From: Gammaproteobacteria bacterium RIFCSPLOWO2_12_47_11
GTDB lineage: Bacteria > Pseudomonadota > Gammaproteobacteria > Eutrophobiales > Eutrophobiaceae
Length of the DNA: 32,236 nt
Direction of reading: 5' to 3'
Assembly: GCA_001801885.1 (NCBI GenBank)
Contig: MGYU01000105.1
Coordinates: 261 to 32,496, forward strand
Shown: one piece after another, positions 16,283-24,133 of the stretch
Layout: each line of letters starts with the position of its first letter
Numbering within the stretch: the first letter of the stretch is position 1
The notes under the pieces: generated by a model
Seen by the model: the letters and a program-made list of their open reading frames with translations, nothing else
What the model was told of the DNA's origin: nothing
The model's database searches: none
Translations under genes and position numbers: made by a program

Positions 16283-18052
16283 ATGAACATGATTTACCGG
16301 CTACTCTATTTCTGCTTTCTGATATCAGCGCTGGTCATATTGCCTGCATGGGCCGAGGATGAAGATCTGCTGAATGATCCTGCACTCCAGGCTGTTGAAG
16401 CTTTAGGTGCAAAAATACCAGCCCCTGCAGAGGAGGCTGAATCAGAGATAATCACAGACGATCCCGGACTTGCCCCCGGGCTATCTCCAACAGGGGACGT
16501 GTCTATTGAAACCCCCGAGCCGGCCCCGGCAGCCCCGGTAGAAAAAGATGTGGTATTGGTGCTGGATAATTCCGGCAGCATGAAAAAGAATGACCCGCAG
16601 TTCCTGGCCAGTAATGCAGTTCATGAATTCCTCAGCAGTCTGGATGATGCCAGCCGTGTCGCCGTATTAATATTTGATCAAAGCGTGCGTGTTGCCGTGC
16701 CGCTTACCCAGATGAGTGATGAAACACGTCCCACCATACTGAAAAGTATTGAAAAGCTTGATTATAAAGGCCTGTATACAGACAGCCCTGCGGCCATCGA
16801 AAGGGCAATCTATGATCTCAAGAACAATGGCAGAGTAGATGCTAAAAAACTGATTGTCTTCATGACAGACGGTATAGTGGATACAGGGAACGTAAACCGG
16901 GATGTGGAAAAATCCAGATGGTTACAACAGGATCTGGCGGCAGGGGCTGCCGAATCAGGAATACAGATTTTCAGTATTGCCTTTACCGATGAGGCTGATT
17001 TTCAGTTAATTCAGGCCCTCGCGCAGAGAACCGATGGTGAATATTACCGGGCACTGAAACCTGAAGATCTGCAAAATGTCTTTGCGCAGGTCCACACAAT
17101 CATCAATAAAATACCTGAACCGGAGCCTGAGATTATTACTCCGGCCCCGGCCCCGGCCCCGGTTGAGATGCCGGTACAGGTTGCACCCCCACCGCCGGTG
17201 ATCATAGAAGTCCCTGTCCCGGCGCAAGGCATGGACGAAGAAGAACAATTAAGGTCGATGATGATCATGGTTGCGCTCGGTGTTTTGATCATTGCCGTGA
17301 TCATCATGGTGGTGATGTTGCTAAGAGGCAGCCGCAGGAAAGGAGGAGCAGATGATGAATATGCACAGGAGGCCTATTTGAATGACATTAACGGCTACAC
17401 CTCACAGACTTCATACAAGCTGGGCAGTAAACCGACCATGCTTGGACGTGTTGCCGGCACGGATACTGAACACCTTAACTACATTGTCATTCCGCAGACC
17501 ACCATAGGCCGGCGTCATGCGCTGATTGAATATAAGGATTTTGCCTACTGGATCATTGACCAGGGCAGCATAAACGGAACATTTGTAAATGATAAGATGA
17601 TTACCAGCGAAACTCGCCTAAAACATGGCGACAGGGTAAGACTGCACAAGCTTGAATTTGAATTTTTAATGCCGGAAATGGTGGATGCGGGCATGACCAT
17701 GGTTTCGAAGACAGTAATGGCGACTAGTCCGGCAGCGGGGTCAGAAGCGCCAACAATAGCGCGTGGTGATATCGCTGCTGCAAGTGAAGATATGGACATG
17801 GACTACCCAGAGCCGGAATTTGATTTAACAGGCGGGCTGGATTCTGCAGTAAGTCCTGACGAAGAGGATACGGTAATCAAGGGTTCTCCCTCCGGCGGAC
17901 ACAATGATCATGGACCTGAAGATGCGACGTTAATGCTGGATTCCGACGGTGATGAAATGGATGGCGATGATGCTACCATACGTCCGGATTTGGATGACGA
18001 CGACAGTGATTTGACTGTTGATAATATCGAGGAAAAAGATAAAAAGAAGTGA
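16283..18052 (+). CDS. Membrane protein with periplasmic VWA and cytoplasmic FHA domains
   Basis: The 589-residue protein starts with a signal-like segment ending PAWA (about 21-24). An acidic Pro/Ala-rich linker leads to a VWA domain (about 87-275) with the MIDAS motif DNSGSM (95-100) and MTDG (194-197). A Pro-rich linker (278-315) precedes one membrane helix (about 326-347) followed by RGSRRKGG, which puts the rest in the cytoplasm. An FHA domain follows (about 383-463; GRRHA, 409-413; SINGTFVN, 429-436). The tail (500-589) is very acidic, with repeated threonines in Asp-rich context (T530, T549, T565, T578). The layout suggests a link between outside binding or assembly and phosphothreonine signalling inside. 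The start ATG lacks a clear Shine-Dalgarno. Confidence 0.88.
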   Translation: MNMIYRLLYFCFLISALVILPAWAEDEDLLNDPALQAVEALGAKIPAPAEEAESEIITDDPGLAPGLSPTGDVSIETPEPAPAAPVEKDVVLVLDNSGSMKKNDPQFLASNAVHEFLSSLDDASRVAVLIFDQSVRVAVPLTQMSDETRPTILKSIEKLDYKGLYTDSPAAIERAIYDLKNNGRVDAKKLIVFMTDGIVDTGNVNRDVEKSRWLQQDLAAGAAESGIQIFSIAFTDEADFQLIQALAQRTDGEYYRALKPEDLQNVFAQVHTIINKIPEPEPEIITPAPAPAPVEMPVQVAPPPPVIIEVPVPAQGMDEEEQLRSMMIMVALGVLIIAVIIMVVMLLRGSRRKGGADDEYAQEAYLNDINGYTSQTSYKLGSKPTMLGRVAGTDTEHLNYIVIPQTTIGRRHALIEYKDFAYWIIDQGSINGTFVNDKMITSETRLKHGDRVRLHKLEFEFLMPEMVDAGMTMVSKTVMATSPAAGSEAPTIARGDIAAASEDMDMDYPEPEFDLTGGLDSAVSPDEEDTVIKGSPSGGHNDHGPEDATLMLDSDGDEMDGDDATIRPDLDDDDSDLTVDNIEEKDKKK

Positions 18053-18210
18053 TTACAACAGGTAATTAATCAGGGCCTGTTTCATCCCCCGCAGTTATTT
18101 CCTTTCTTCTCAAGAATCCGGCTGATCAAATTGAAATTGACGACGGTAATAGAAAACGCTGTTTTAATATTCATGTGAAAGATCATTGTGGTAACTGATT
18201 GCACTTATAT

Positions 18211-19188
18211 ATGAATTTCAAAAGTAAATTGTTGTACCTGCTTGCAGATGGGAGGTTTCATTCCGGTGAAGAACTTGGTGCATATCTTTCTATATCACGT
18301 ACTGCTGTCTGGAAAAGAATAAAATCACTGCGGCAATCCGGCCTGGTTATATACTCGGTAAAAGGTAAGGGTTATCGCATAACGCAGACACTGGAGTTTC
18401 TTGAACGGGAAAAAATATTTTCATATATTGATGCTGATATAAATCCATTGATTAGACAGTTCACTCTCCATACAAAAGTTGATTCCACTAATCAGTATTT
18501 GTTGAACATGATCGAACATCATGATTTTCATGGGCACGTTACTCTGGCAGAGTATCAGACTGAGGGCAGGGGGCGGCGGGGCAATGCATGGAAATCACCC
18601 TTTGCAGCTGGTATCAACCTGTCTCTGGGGTGGCATTTTGACCCGGCTCCGGAACCCCTCGCATTGGTATCATTAGGTGCCGGTGTGGCAGTTATGCGTA
18701 CCCTCGGGAGATTCGGCATAACAGGTGCAGGACTGAAGTGGCCAAATGATGTAATTTGGCAAAATCGCAAACTGGGTGGCACACTGGTCGAGATGCGTGC
18801 AGAATCAGCAGGACCTTGCAAGATGGTTATCGGAATAGGCATAAATTATTCATTTCCTGCAGAGTCAAATTACAGTACAGGTATAGATCAACCCTGGGTG
18901 GATATTGCAACAATACAGCAACCGGCAGTGTTACGTAATAAATTCACAGCAATTTTGATCTCGGAAATATTACGCCTGATGAATAATTATGCCGGAAGGG
19001 ATGATTGCGGAATTATTGATGAATGGCGCCGTTATGATTGCATGAAAGGAAAATTTACTAAAATTGTCCTGCCTGATCGAACTGTGAATGGATTGATACT
19101 GGGTATTGATGATAATGGTGATCTCTTGATGTCAGTCAATGACAGAGTGGAAAAATTCAACTCTGGTGAAATCAGCCTGAGGCTTTAG
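18211..19188 (+). CDS. birA: Bifunctional biotin-protein ligase / biotin operon repressor
   Basis: From the ATG at 18211 the protein has 325 residues; an in-frame TTG at 18199 is less likely. The N-terminal winged HTH (about 5-60; GEELGAYLSISRTAVWKRIK, VKGKGYRI) makes it a DNA-binding repressor. The ligase domain has the biotinyl-AMP loop GRGRRG (119-124) and the KWPNDV block (176-181), with a C-terminal SH3-like domain (about 275-325). It adenylates biotin, transfers it to the carboxylase carrier protein, and represses biotin genes. It is followed after 2 nt by coaX, so birA-coaX-SPOR form one tight operon. Confidence 0.96.
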   Translation: MNFKSKLLYLLADGRFHSGEELGAYLSISRTAVWKRIKSLRQSGLVIYSVKGKGYRITQTLEFLEREKIFSYIDADINPLIRQFTLHTKVDSTNQYLLNMIEHHDFHGHVTLAEYQTEGRGRRGNAWKSPFAAGINLSLGWHFDPAPEPLALVSLGAGVAVMRTLGRFGITGAGLKWPNDVIWQNRKLGGTLVEMRAESAGPCKMVIGIGINYSFPAESNYSTGIDQPWVDIATIQQPAVLRNKFTAILISEILRLMNNYAGRDDCGIIDEWRRYDCMKGKFTKIVLPDRTVNGLILGIDDNGDLLMSVNDRVEKFNSGEISLRL

Positions 19189-19190
19189 TC

Positions 19191-19937
19191 ATGAATTTGC
19201 TGGTTGATATAGGTAATAGCCGGATTAAATACATACAACAGGACAGTCATGGCTTGTCAAATTACCAGGGTGATTTTTACGAAAAATCTGATTTTGCCGG
19301 TAGTCTTGATCGCTTGTGGGATAAATTGCCGATGCCTGATCAGATCTGGATCGCAAATGTGGCGGGTAGTGAAGTCGCAGACCAACTTGTGAGATGGATT
19401 GATAAAAAGTGGCATATAAGACCAGAGTTTGCTGTGGTGACAAAGGCAGCGTTAGGCGTAATCAATGCCTATACAGAAGTTACCAGGCTGGGCATTGATC
19501 GATGGCTGGCTATTATTGCTACATGGAATAAATACGGTTCAGCAGCCTGTATTGTCGATTGTGGTACAGCAGTGACGATCGACGGGCTGAATCATCACGG
19601 CCAGCACCTGGGTGGACTGATCACCCCGGGTGTTGCGATGATGCAGCAGTCCCTGTATAAAACCGTTTCCGCGATACCTTATATAAAGGATATGAAGGCA
19701 ACAACAGGTTTGGCCTGCAACACAGAGCAGGCGGTGGTAACAGGTTGCACTATTGCTATTGTTTCGTTGATTGAACATGTCTTGCAGGATATGCAACGTG
19801 TATGTGAAGGAGAATTGAAATGTGTAATAACAGGCGGTGACTCGGAAACAATCATGCGTCTGCTTGCAGGACAATTTGTATATGAACCTTACCTGGTACT
19901 GGAAGGACTGGCCCTGCATGCCGGTAGCAACCCATGA
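19191..19937 (+). CDS. coaX: Type III pantothenate kinase
   Basis: The 248-residue protein has the ASKHA-fold blocks of CoaX: the phosphate loop LLVDIGNSRIK (3-13), LGIDRWLA, VDCGTAVTIDGL and LGGLITPGVAMMQQSL, then VITGGDSE near the C-terminus. It phosphorylates pantothenate as the first step of coenzyme A synthesis and is cytoplasmic. It begins 2 nt after birA and its TGA overlaps the ATG of the SPOR gene. The birA-coaX pairing is common in gammaproteobacteria that lack the CoaA type. Confidence 0.96.
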   Translation: MNLLVDIGNSRIKYIQQDSHGLSNYQGDFYEKSDFAGSLDRLWDKLPMPDQIWIANVAGSEVADQLVRWIDKKWHIRPEFAVVTKAALGVINAYTEVTRLGIDRWLAIIATWNKYGSAACIVDCGTAVTIDGLNHHGQHLGGLITPGVAMMQQSLYKTVSAIPYIKDMKATTGLACNTEQAVVTGCTIAIVSLIEHVLQDMQRVCEGELKCVITGGDSETIMRLLAGQFVYEPYLVLEGLALHAGSNP

Positions 19938-20776
19938 AATGGATATTCATCTTATTATTTTCAATCAACTTGATCTATTTTGGCTGGGAACTCGATCACC
20001 AGACCCGGATTAATCTGGGGAACAGCAAGGAAGCGCTGATGGTGCCATCAGGCGTAAAGCAACTGGTATTGATACGTGAATTACCATCTCCTCCGCCAGC
20101 GCGGCCTATGCAGGAAGAGGTGGGGGAAAAGATTCCGGATGATGAGAATATCCTCAGTGAAGACGAAGTATCGTCTCTTGCAGGCGTGAAGACGGAAGAT
20201 ATCAAGATTGAGGAGGATATTGATGATGCACTGGTCAAACAGCTTCCCGATATCAGTGCTCCGGGGATCCCGGACGATGTGCAGCAAGAGCGAATCATGT
20301 GTTTTTCCTATGGCCCATTCACAGACAATCGCCAGGCAGAGGACCTCACGGCCTGGTTTCTGGATCACCGGGTAGCAATACAGCAGCGTTCCGAAACCGG
20401 ACAGGAAAACCAGTTATTCTGGATTTATCTCAAGCCCCAGGCTTCCCGTGACAACGCCATACAGGCCATTGAAGATCTGAAAAACAAAGGCATAACAGAT
20501 TACCGGCTGATCGAAACCGGAGATCTGCGTAATGCTATATCACTGGGTCTGTTTTCAACCCAGGCATCGGTCAACCGGCGTCTGAACGAACTGAAAAACA
20601 AGGGCTATAAACCGGTGGTCATACCTTATCGTGATGCAAAGGCCATTTACTGGCTGGACATCAAACTGACTGATCAGCAGGATGTGTTAACCAAGATGTT
20701 CACGGAGTATCCGGCCAGATACAACTCGGTACCCGTAAAATGCGGTGAAATTGCCTTACCGCAGGTTAACCCCTAG
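19934..20776 (+). CDS. SPOR-domain membrane protein
   Basis: The 280-residue protein has a short N-terminal membrane anchor (WIFILLFSINLIYFGWEL), then a long acidic/proline-rich linker (about 50-115) and a C-terminal SPOR domain (about 195-262) with the typical ISLGLFSTQASVNRRLNELK block. SPOR domains bind denuded peptidoglycan glycans at division sites, so the domain should face the periplasm. It overlaps coaX by 4 nt (ATGA). A SPOR gene after coaX and before a tRNA-Thr cluster is, from memory, also seen in Pseudomonas-type genomes. The specific partner is unknown. Confidence 0.88.
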   Translation: MKWIFILLFSINLIYFGWELDHQTRINLGNSKEALMVPSGVKQLVLIRELPSPPPARPMQEEVGEKIPDDENILSEDEVSSLAGVKTEDIKIEEDIDDALVKQLPDISAPGIPDDVQQERIMCFSYGPFTDNRQAEDLTAWFLDHRVAIQQRSETGQENQLFWIYLKPQASRDNAIQAIEDLKNKGITDYRLIETGDLRNAISLGLFSTQASVNRRLNELKNKGYKPVVIPYRDAKAIYWLDIKLTDQQDVLTKMFTEYPARYNSVPVKCGEIALPQVNP

Positions 20777-20779
20777 AAT
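20751..20779 (+). promoter_or_regulatory. tRNA promoter overlapping the SPOR gene's end
   Basis: TTGCCT (20751-20756) and TAGAAT (20774-20779) are spaced by exactly 17 nt. The stop codon TAG of the SPOR gene is the first half of the -10 box. The following bases ACGGCGCC form a GC-rich discriminator, the mark of promoters under stringent control, fitting a stable RNA. The start would be near 20786, about 35 nt before the tRNA. Confidence 0.72.
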
Positions 20780-20820
20780 ACGGCGCCAATCATAGTCTGA
20801 GGGATCCGGATCCAACCCTT

Positions 20821-20894
20821 GCCCTGATAGTTAAATGGTATAACGGTTGATTTGTAATCATCAGTTGGGGGTTCGATTCCCTCTCGGGGCACCA
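20821..20894 (+). tRNA. tRNA-Thr (anticodon TGT), CCA encoded
   Basis: The cloverleaf is complete: acceptor GCCCTGA/TCGGGGC (one G-U), D stem GTTA/TAAC with loop AATGGTA, anticodon stem GTTGA/TCATC around TTTGTAA (anticodon TGT), variable loop AGTT, T stem GGGGG/CCCTC with loop TTCGATT, then ACCA. The anticodon stem has one U-U mismatch (second pair) and the D arm is short, so it differs from the usual gammaproteobacterial tRNA-Thr(UGU). The loop is normal for the anticodon. The Thr identity rests on the anticodon. No further tRNAs follow, although tRNA-Tyr, Gly and Thr often do at this locus in relatives. Confidence 0.85.
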
Positions 20895-20955
20895 TTTGCA
20901 TTAAGGATTATGGTTTATGTATAGTTCGTGATGTATATTTTCCATGGATAAATAA

Positions 20956-22026
20956 ATGGGCGATCAACAGATAATGAGAAAAACCCGCAATCTTGCTGCA
21001 TTACTGGTTGTTATATTCCTGCCATTCTTTCAGCCGGTTTTGGCACAGATGGATGTGAAACAGATCCAGAACCTGGTCGCAGAAGGTAAACTTGATCAGG
21101 CATTGTCAGAAACTGAAGCTATTATCGCGAAAGACCCGGACAATATTCAGGCACTCTTCATGAAGGGCTTGATCCATACCAAGGCGAACCAGCTGAAGAA
21201 GGCTGAAGAAACTTTCCTGTTGCTGAGTAAAAAAAATCCGGAATTACCAGAGCCCTACAATAATCTGGCTGTTATATATGCATCGCAGGGTGAATTTGAA
21301 AAGGCCAAAGAAGCTTTGCAAAAGGCCATCAATACCCATCCCAGTTATGCGACTGCGCATGAAAATATTGGTGATATCTATGCGAAGATGGCAAGTCAGG
21401 CCTATAATCAGGCCCTGGAACTTGATAACAGCAATATCGCTGCACGTGAAAAGCTGTCTCTGATTAATGAACTGTTTTCGGTGTCTGTCGGCACGAGTCC
21501 TGCAACTGCAGCCGTTACCCAGGTTAAAACCCCGGAGATAATTGAAACAAAACCACCGGCACCCACTCCGGCACCTCCATCAGCTGTGCCGGAACCCGTG
21601 GTTGTGGCGCCCAGTGTTGCAGCAGTAGAGCCTGAACCGGTACCTGAAACAAGGCCGGCACCTGAACCCGGAAAGCTTCAGCCTCATCAACTCACGCCGA
21701 TAATAATGAATAATGTCAATAATTGGGCAAGGGCATGGTCCAGTAAAGATGTAGATGGTTATTTGTCCTTTTATGCTCCCGATTACTCCCCACCGGAGTT
21801 AACGAGATCTGCATGGATAACTCAACGCAAGACACGAATATCAAGCCCGAAGTCCATTAAAGTTGATGTCTATGACCTACAGGTTATCATGCATGGTGAC
21901 GAACATGCCCAGGCGGCATTCTTGCAAAAATATGCCTCTGATACTTATAGTGACAGCGTGAACAAGGCATTGTTGTTTCGCAAGTTGAATGATCGCTGGT
22001 TGATAGTGCAGGAGAAGAGTGAATAA
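20956..22026 (+). CDS. Periplasmic TPR protein with Cds6/NTF2-like C-terminal domain
   Basis: The 356-residue protein has a signal peptide ending PVLA (30). Helical TPR-type repeats span about 33-168 (AEGKLDQALSETEAIIAKDP; NNLAVIYASQGEFEKAKEAL). A Pro/Ala/Glu-rich linker (about 180-240) follows. The C-terminal domain (about 248-356; WARAWSSKDVDGYLSFYAPDY) is the NTF2-like or Cds6-type domain often found at the end of L,D-transpeptidases. The next gene has a related domain. The ATG at 20956 was taken; a second ATG at 20974 gives a cleaner signal peptide. The gene lies 61 nt after the tRNA and may be co-transcribed with it. Confidence 0.85.
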   Translation: MGDQQIMRKTRNLAALLVVIFLPFFQPVLAQMDVKQIQNLVAEGKLDQALSETEAIIAKDPDNIQALFMKGLIHTKANQLKKAEETFLLLSKKNPELPEPYNNLAVIYASQGEFEKAKEALQKAINTHPSYATAHENIGDIYAKMASQAYNQALELDNSNIAAREKLSLINELFSVSVGTSPATAAVTQVKTPEIIETKPPAPTPAPPSAVPEPVVVAPSVAAVEPEPVPETRPAPEPGKLQPHQLTPIIMNNVNNWARAWSSKDVDGYLSFYAPDYSPPELTRSAWITQRKTRISSPKSIKVDVYDLQVIMHGDEHAQAAFLQKYASDTYSDSVNKALLFRKLNDRWLIVQEKSE

Positions 22027-22051
22027 CAGGTTCATATAGCAGACACAAGTT

Positions 22052-23257
22052 ATGTATAAAATTACTGCAATCATCGCAATCATCACATTGGGTATCTGGC
22101 CTGTGCACGCGTCAGGACAGGAACTGGTGGCAAATGCTGTGCCTGTGCATGGCATAGATCAACATGAAAGTTTGCTGATAAACGCTCTGGAGAACATTAA
22201 GGTCAATAATATCCGTGATGCCTTGACCGATATAGAACACCTTGTCAAGGTGGAACCCAACTTCAAACTGGCGCAACTGATTTATGCCGATCTGTTGTTG
22301 GCCCGTAGCCGTCCAATCACCGATTTCGGGAATTTTTCTGCATTACCTTATGGTTATATTTCTTCGCTGAAGGAAGAGGCCCGTGCCCGCTGGCAACATC
22401 ATCTTGCCCCGCCCAATAACGGAATGATCCCGGATTTTCTGGTGCAACTGAGTGAAGAACAGAAATATGTCATCACTGTAGACATGAGTGCATCAAGGCT
22501 TTATTTGTTCCAGAACCGCAAGGGAGTGCCGCATCTGCTTAATGATTTTTATATCTCCATTGGCAAAAATGGTTTTGGCAAGTTTGAAGAGGGCGATCAG
22601 AAAACCCCTGTCGGTGTGTATTTTGTCAGTGGTTATCTAGAGCCAGAGGAGTTACCTGATTTTTACGGGGCTGGTGCCTTTCCGTTAGATTATCCGAATA
22701 TCTGGGACAGGCGGTTTAACCGCACCGGATACGGGATCTGGTTGCATGGCACGCCCTTCAATACCTATAGCCGCCCACCACGGGACAGCAATGGTTGTGT
22801 AACCATGAGTAATCAGGACCTGGAAACACTCGAATCCTATATCACTGTAGGACAAACGCCGGTCCTGTTGACCAAAGAGATCAACTGGATCACCATGGAT
22901 ACCTGGCAGGCCCGGCAGGCCGATTACATGAAGTTTGTTGAGCAATGGCGCAGGGATTGGGAGAGCATGGATGTTGAATTGTATCTGGCACATTATGACA
23001 GCGGCTATTCGGGTCTGGGCAAGGATTATAACAGCTGGGTTGAATACAAACGCCGTGTGACTCCCTCCAAGAGTTTTATCAAGATTAATCTCACTGACAC
23101 CAGCATGTTTCTCTATCCGGGTGAACCGGGATTACTGGTAGTAACCTTTGAACAGGATTACCGGAGTGATAATTTCCAGAGAAAATTTACCAAGCGTCAA
23201 TATTGGCGCAAGAGTGAAGATGGAAAATGGAAAATAGTTTATGAAGGTTCAGTTTGA
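22052..23257 (+). CDS. L,D-transpeptidase (YkuD) with Cds6/NTF2-like C-terminal domain
   Basis: The 401-residue protein has a signal peptide ending PVHA (20), a helical region (about 35-130), a YkuD catalytic domain (about 137-274) and an NTF2-like domain (about 285-401). The YkuD active site is intact: GIWLHGTP (228-235, H232) and SNGCVTMSN (246-254, catalytic Cys249). Such enzymes form or cut L,D bonds in peptidoglycan, or act on the bond to the Braun lipoprotein as in the DpaA/LdtF group, which has this domain order. It starts 25 nt after the TPR gene in the same direction, and their C-terminal domains share a W-x(3)-W-x-S-x-D-V-type pattern, so they are probable partners. Confidence 0.9.
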   Translation: MYKITAIIAIITLGIWPVHASGQELVANAVPVHGIDQHESLLINALENIKVNNIRDALTDIEHLVKVEPNFKLAQLIYADLLLARSRPITDFGNFSALPYGYISSLKEEARARWQHHLAPPNNGMIPDFLVQLSEEQKYVITVDMSASRLYLFQNRKGVPHLLNDFYISIGKNGFGKFEEGDQKTPVGVYFVSGYLEPEELPDFYGAGAFPLDYPNIWDRRFNRTGYGIWLHGTPFNTYSRPPRDSNGCVTMSNQDLETLESYITVGQTPVLLTKEINWITMDTWQARQADYMKFVEQWRRDWESMDVELYLAHYDSGYSGLGKDYNSWVEYKRRVTPSKSFIKINLTDTSMFLYPGEPGLLVVTFEQDYRSDNFQRKFTKRQYWRKSEDGKWKIVYEGSV

Positions 23258-23278
23258 AAATATCTGAAAGCGTCAGGG

Positions 23279-24133
23279 TTATTCCTGTGTGACCTTCTGG
23301 ACCGGCAGATGCTTGCCCAACCATTTAATCAAATCCAGCCATATATCATTAATCTCGCCGGGTTTGGGCATGATACCGGCATAGGGTAATTCTACTGTCA
23401 CGACCGGGATCTGTTTGTGTACTCCGGCATATCGGCCCAGCGAACCGGGATAGGTGCCCAGCAAACTGAGATATAGCCTGCCGAGTTTGTAAGGACCGTC
23501 TTCCGGCCCGTCATAATCAACTACACCATGTGGTGCATGTACGGAGACGATCACATCCGGATTAAATTTGTTGATCTCATCTATCAGCCATTGTGTCTCC
23601 GGCTCACTCAGGGCACCTTTTCCGGGATAGCGGCGTGGGTCACGGTTGGTTTTTACAATCCAGTACTCCTCCATCTCTTCTTCCCAGTTCGGGGTAGGGA
23701 AATTACGGTTGAGATCAACACCATTGGCATTGGTTCGCTGTGACTCCTCCTGGAGCAGCCCATCCGGATTGACGAGCGGAGCGATCTGCCAGTGAAACAG
23801 GCCGGAATGATGTTCATCCAGTGTTTTCATCCATTTGAATACGATACTCACCGATGAATACTCATCGCCATGTATTCCGCCAATCAAAAAAACCCGGCCA
23901 AGGGGTTTACGGCGTTCCAGCAGGGGTGGATATTCCTTGAAGAGTATGGGCGCATTTTTTACCGAGCTTCCATTACTCAGTTGAAGTTTTTTGTCGAGAC
24001 ATTCCTTATAACCGACACTGGCCAGTTTGGCCGAGATCCGTTTGCATTCATGCTCGATGAGTTCCTGGTCTGCAAACACAGTTGCAGACGTGAGTGATCC
24101 GCATAAAAGGATTGACAAATATCTCGTGTACAT
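23279..24133 (-). CDS. Exported M14-family zinc peptidase, murein peptide amidase-like
   Basis: The 284-residue protein starts with a signal peptide ([21 protein letters not shown]). M14 metal and catalytic marks are GGIHGDE (85-91; H88, E91), NPDG (122-125), RTNANGVDLNRNFP (133-146), SVHAPHG (197-203; H199) and TVELPYAG (246-253; E248 as general base). This order matches murein peptide amidase A and succinylglutamate-desuccinylase-like M14 members. A muropeptide bond is the likely target, supported by the convergent L,D-transpeptidase 21 nt away. E. coli MpaA is cytoplasmic; here the signal peptide places it in the periplasm. It overlaps the end of ubiA by 1 base (TGATG), so it is the last gene of the minus-strand run. 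Confidence 0.87.
   Translation of the reverse strand: MYTRYLSILLCGSLTSATVFADQELIEHECKRISAKLASVGYKECLDKKLQLSNGSSVKNAPILFKEYPPLLERRKPLGRVFLIGGIHGDEYSSVSIVFKWMKTLDEHHSGLFHWQIAPLVNPDGLLQEESQRTNANGVDLNRNFPTPNWEEEMEEYWIVKTNRDPRRYPGKGALSEPETQWLIDEINKFNPDVIVSVHAPHGVVDYDGPEDGPYKLGRLYLSLLGTYPGSLGRYAGVHKQIPVVTVELPYAGIMPKPGEINDIWLDLIKWLGKHLPVQKVTQE

Noticed and set aside
17139-17165. CCCCGG-type repeated bases in the VWA-FHA gene as a tandem DNA repeat
   Set aside because: They encode a Pro-Ala linker and follow from its codon pattern; they are not an independent element.
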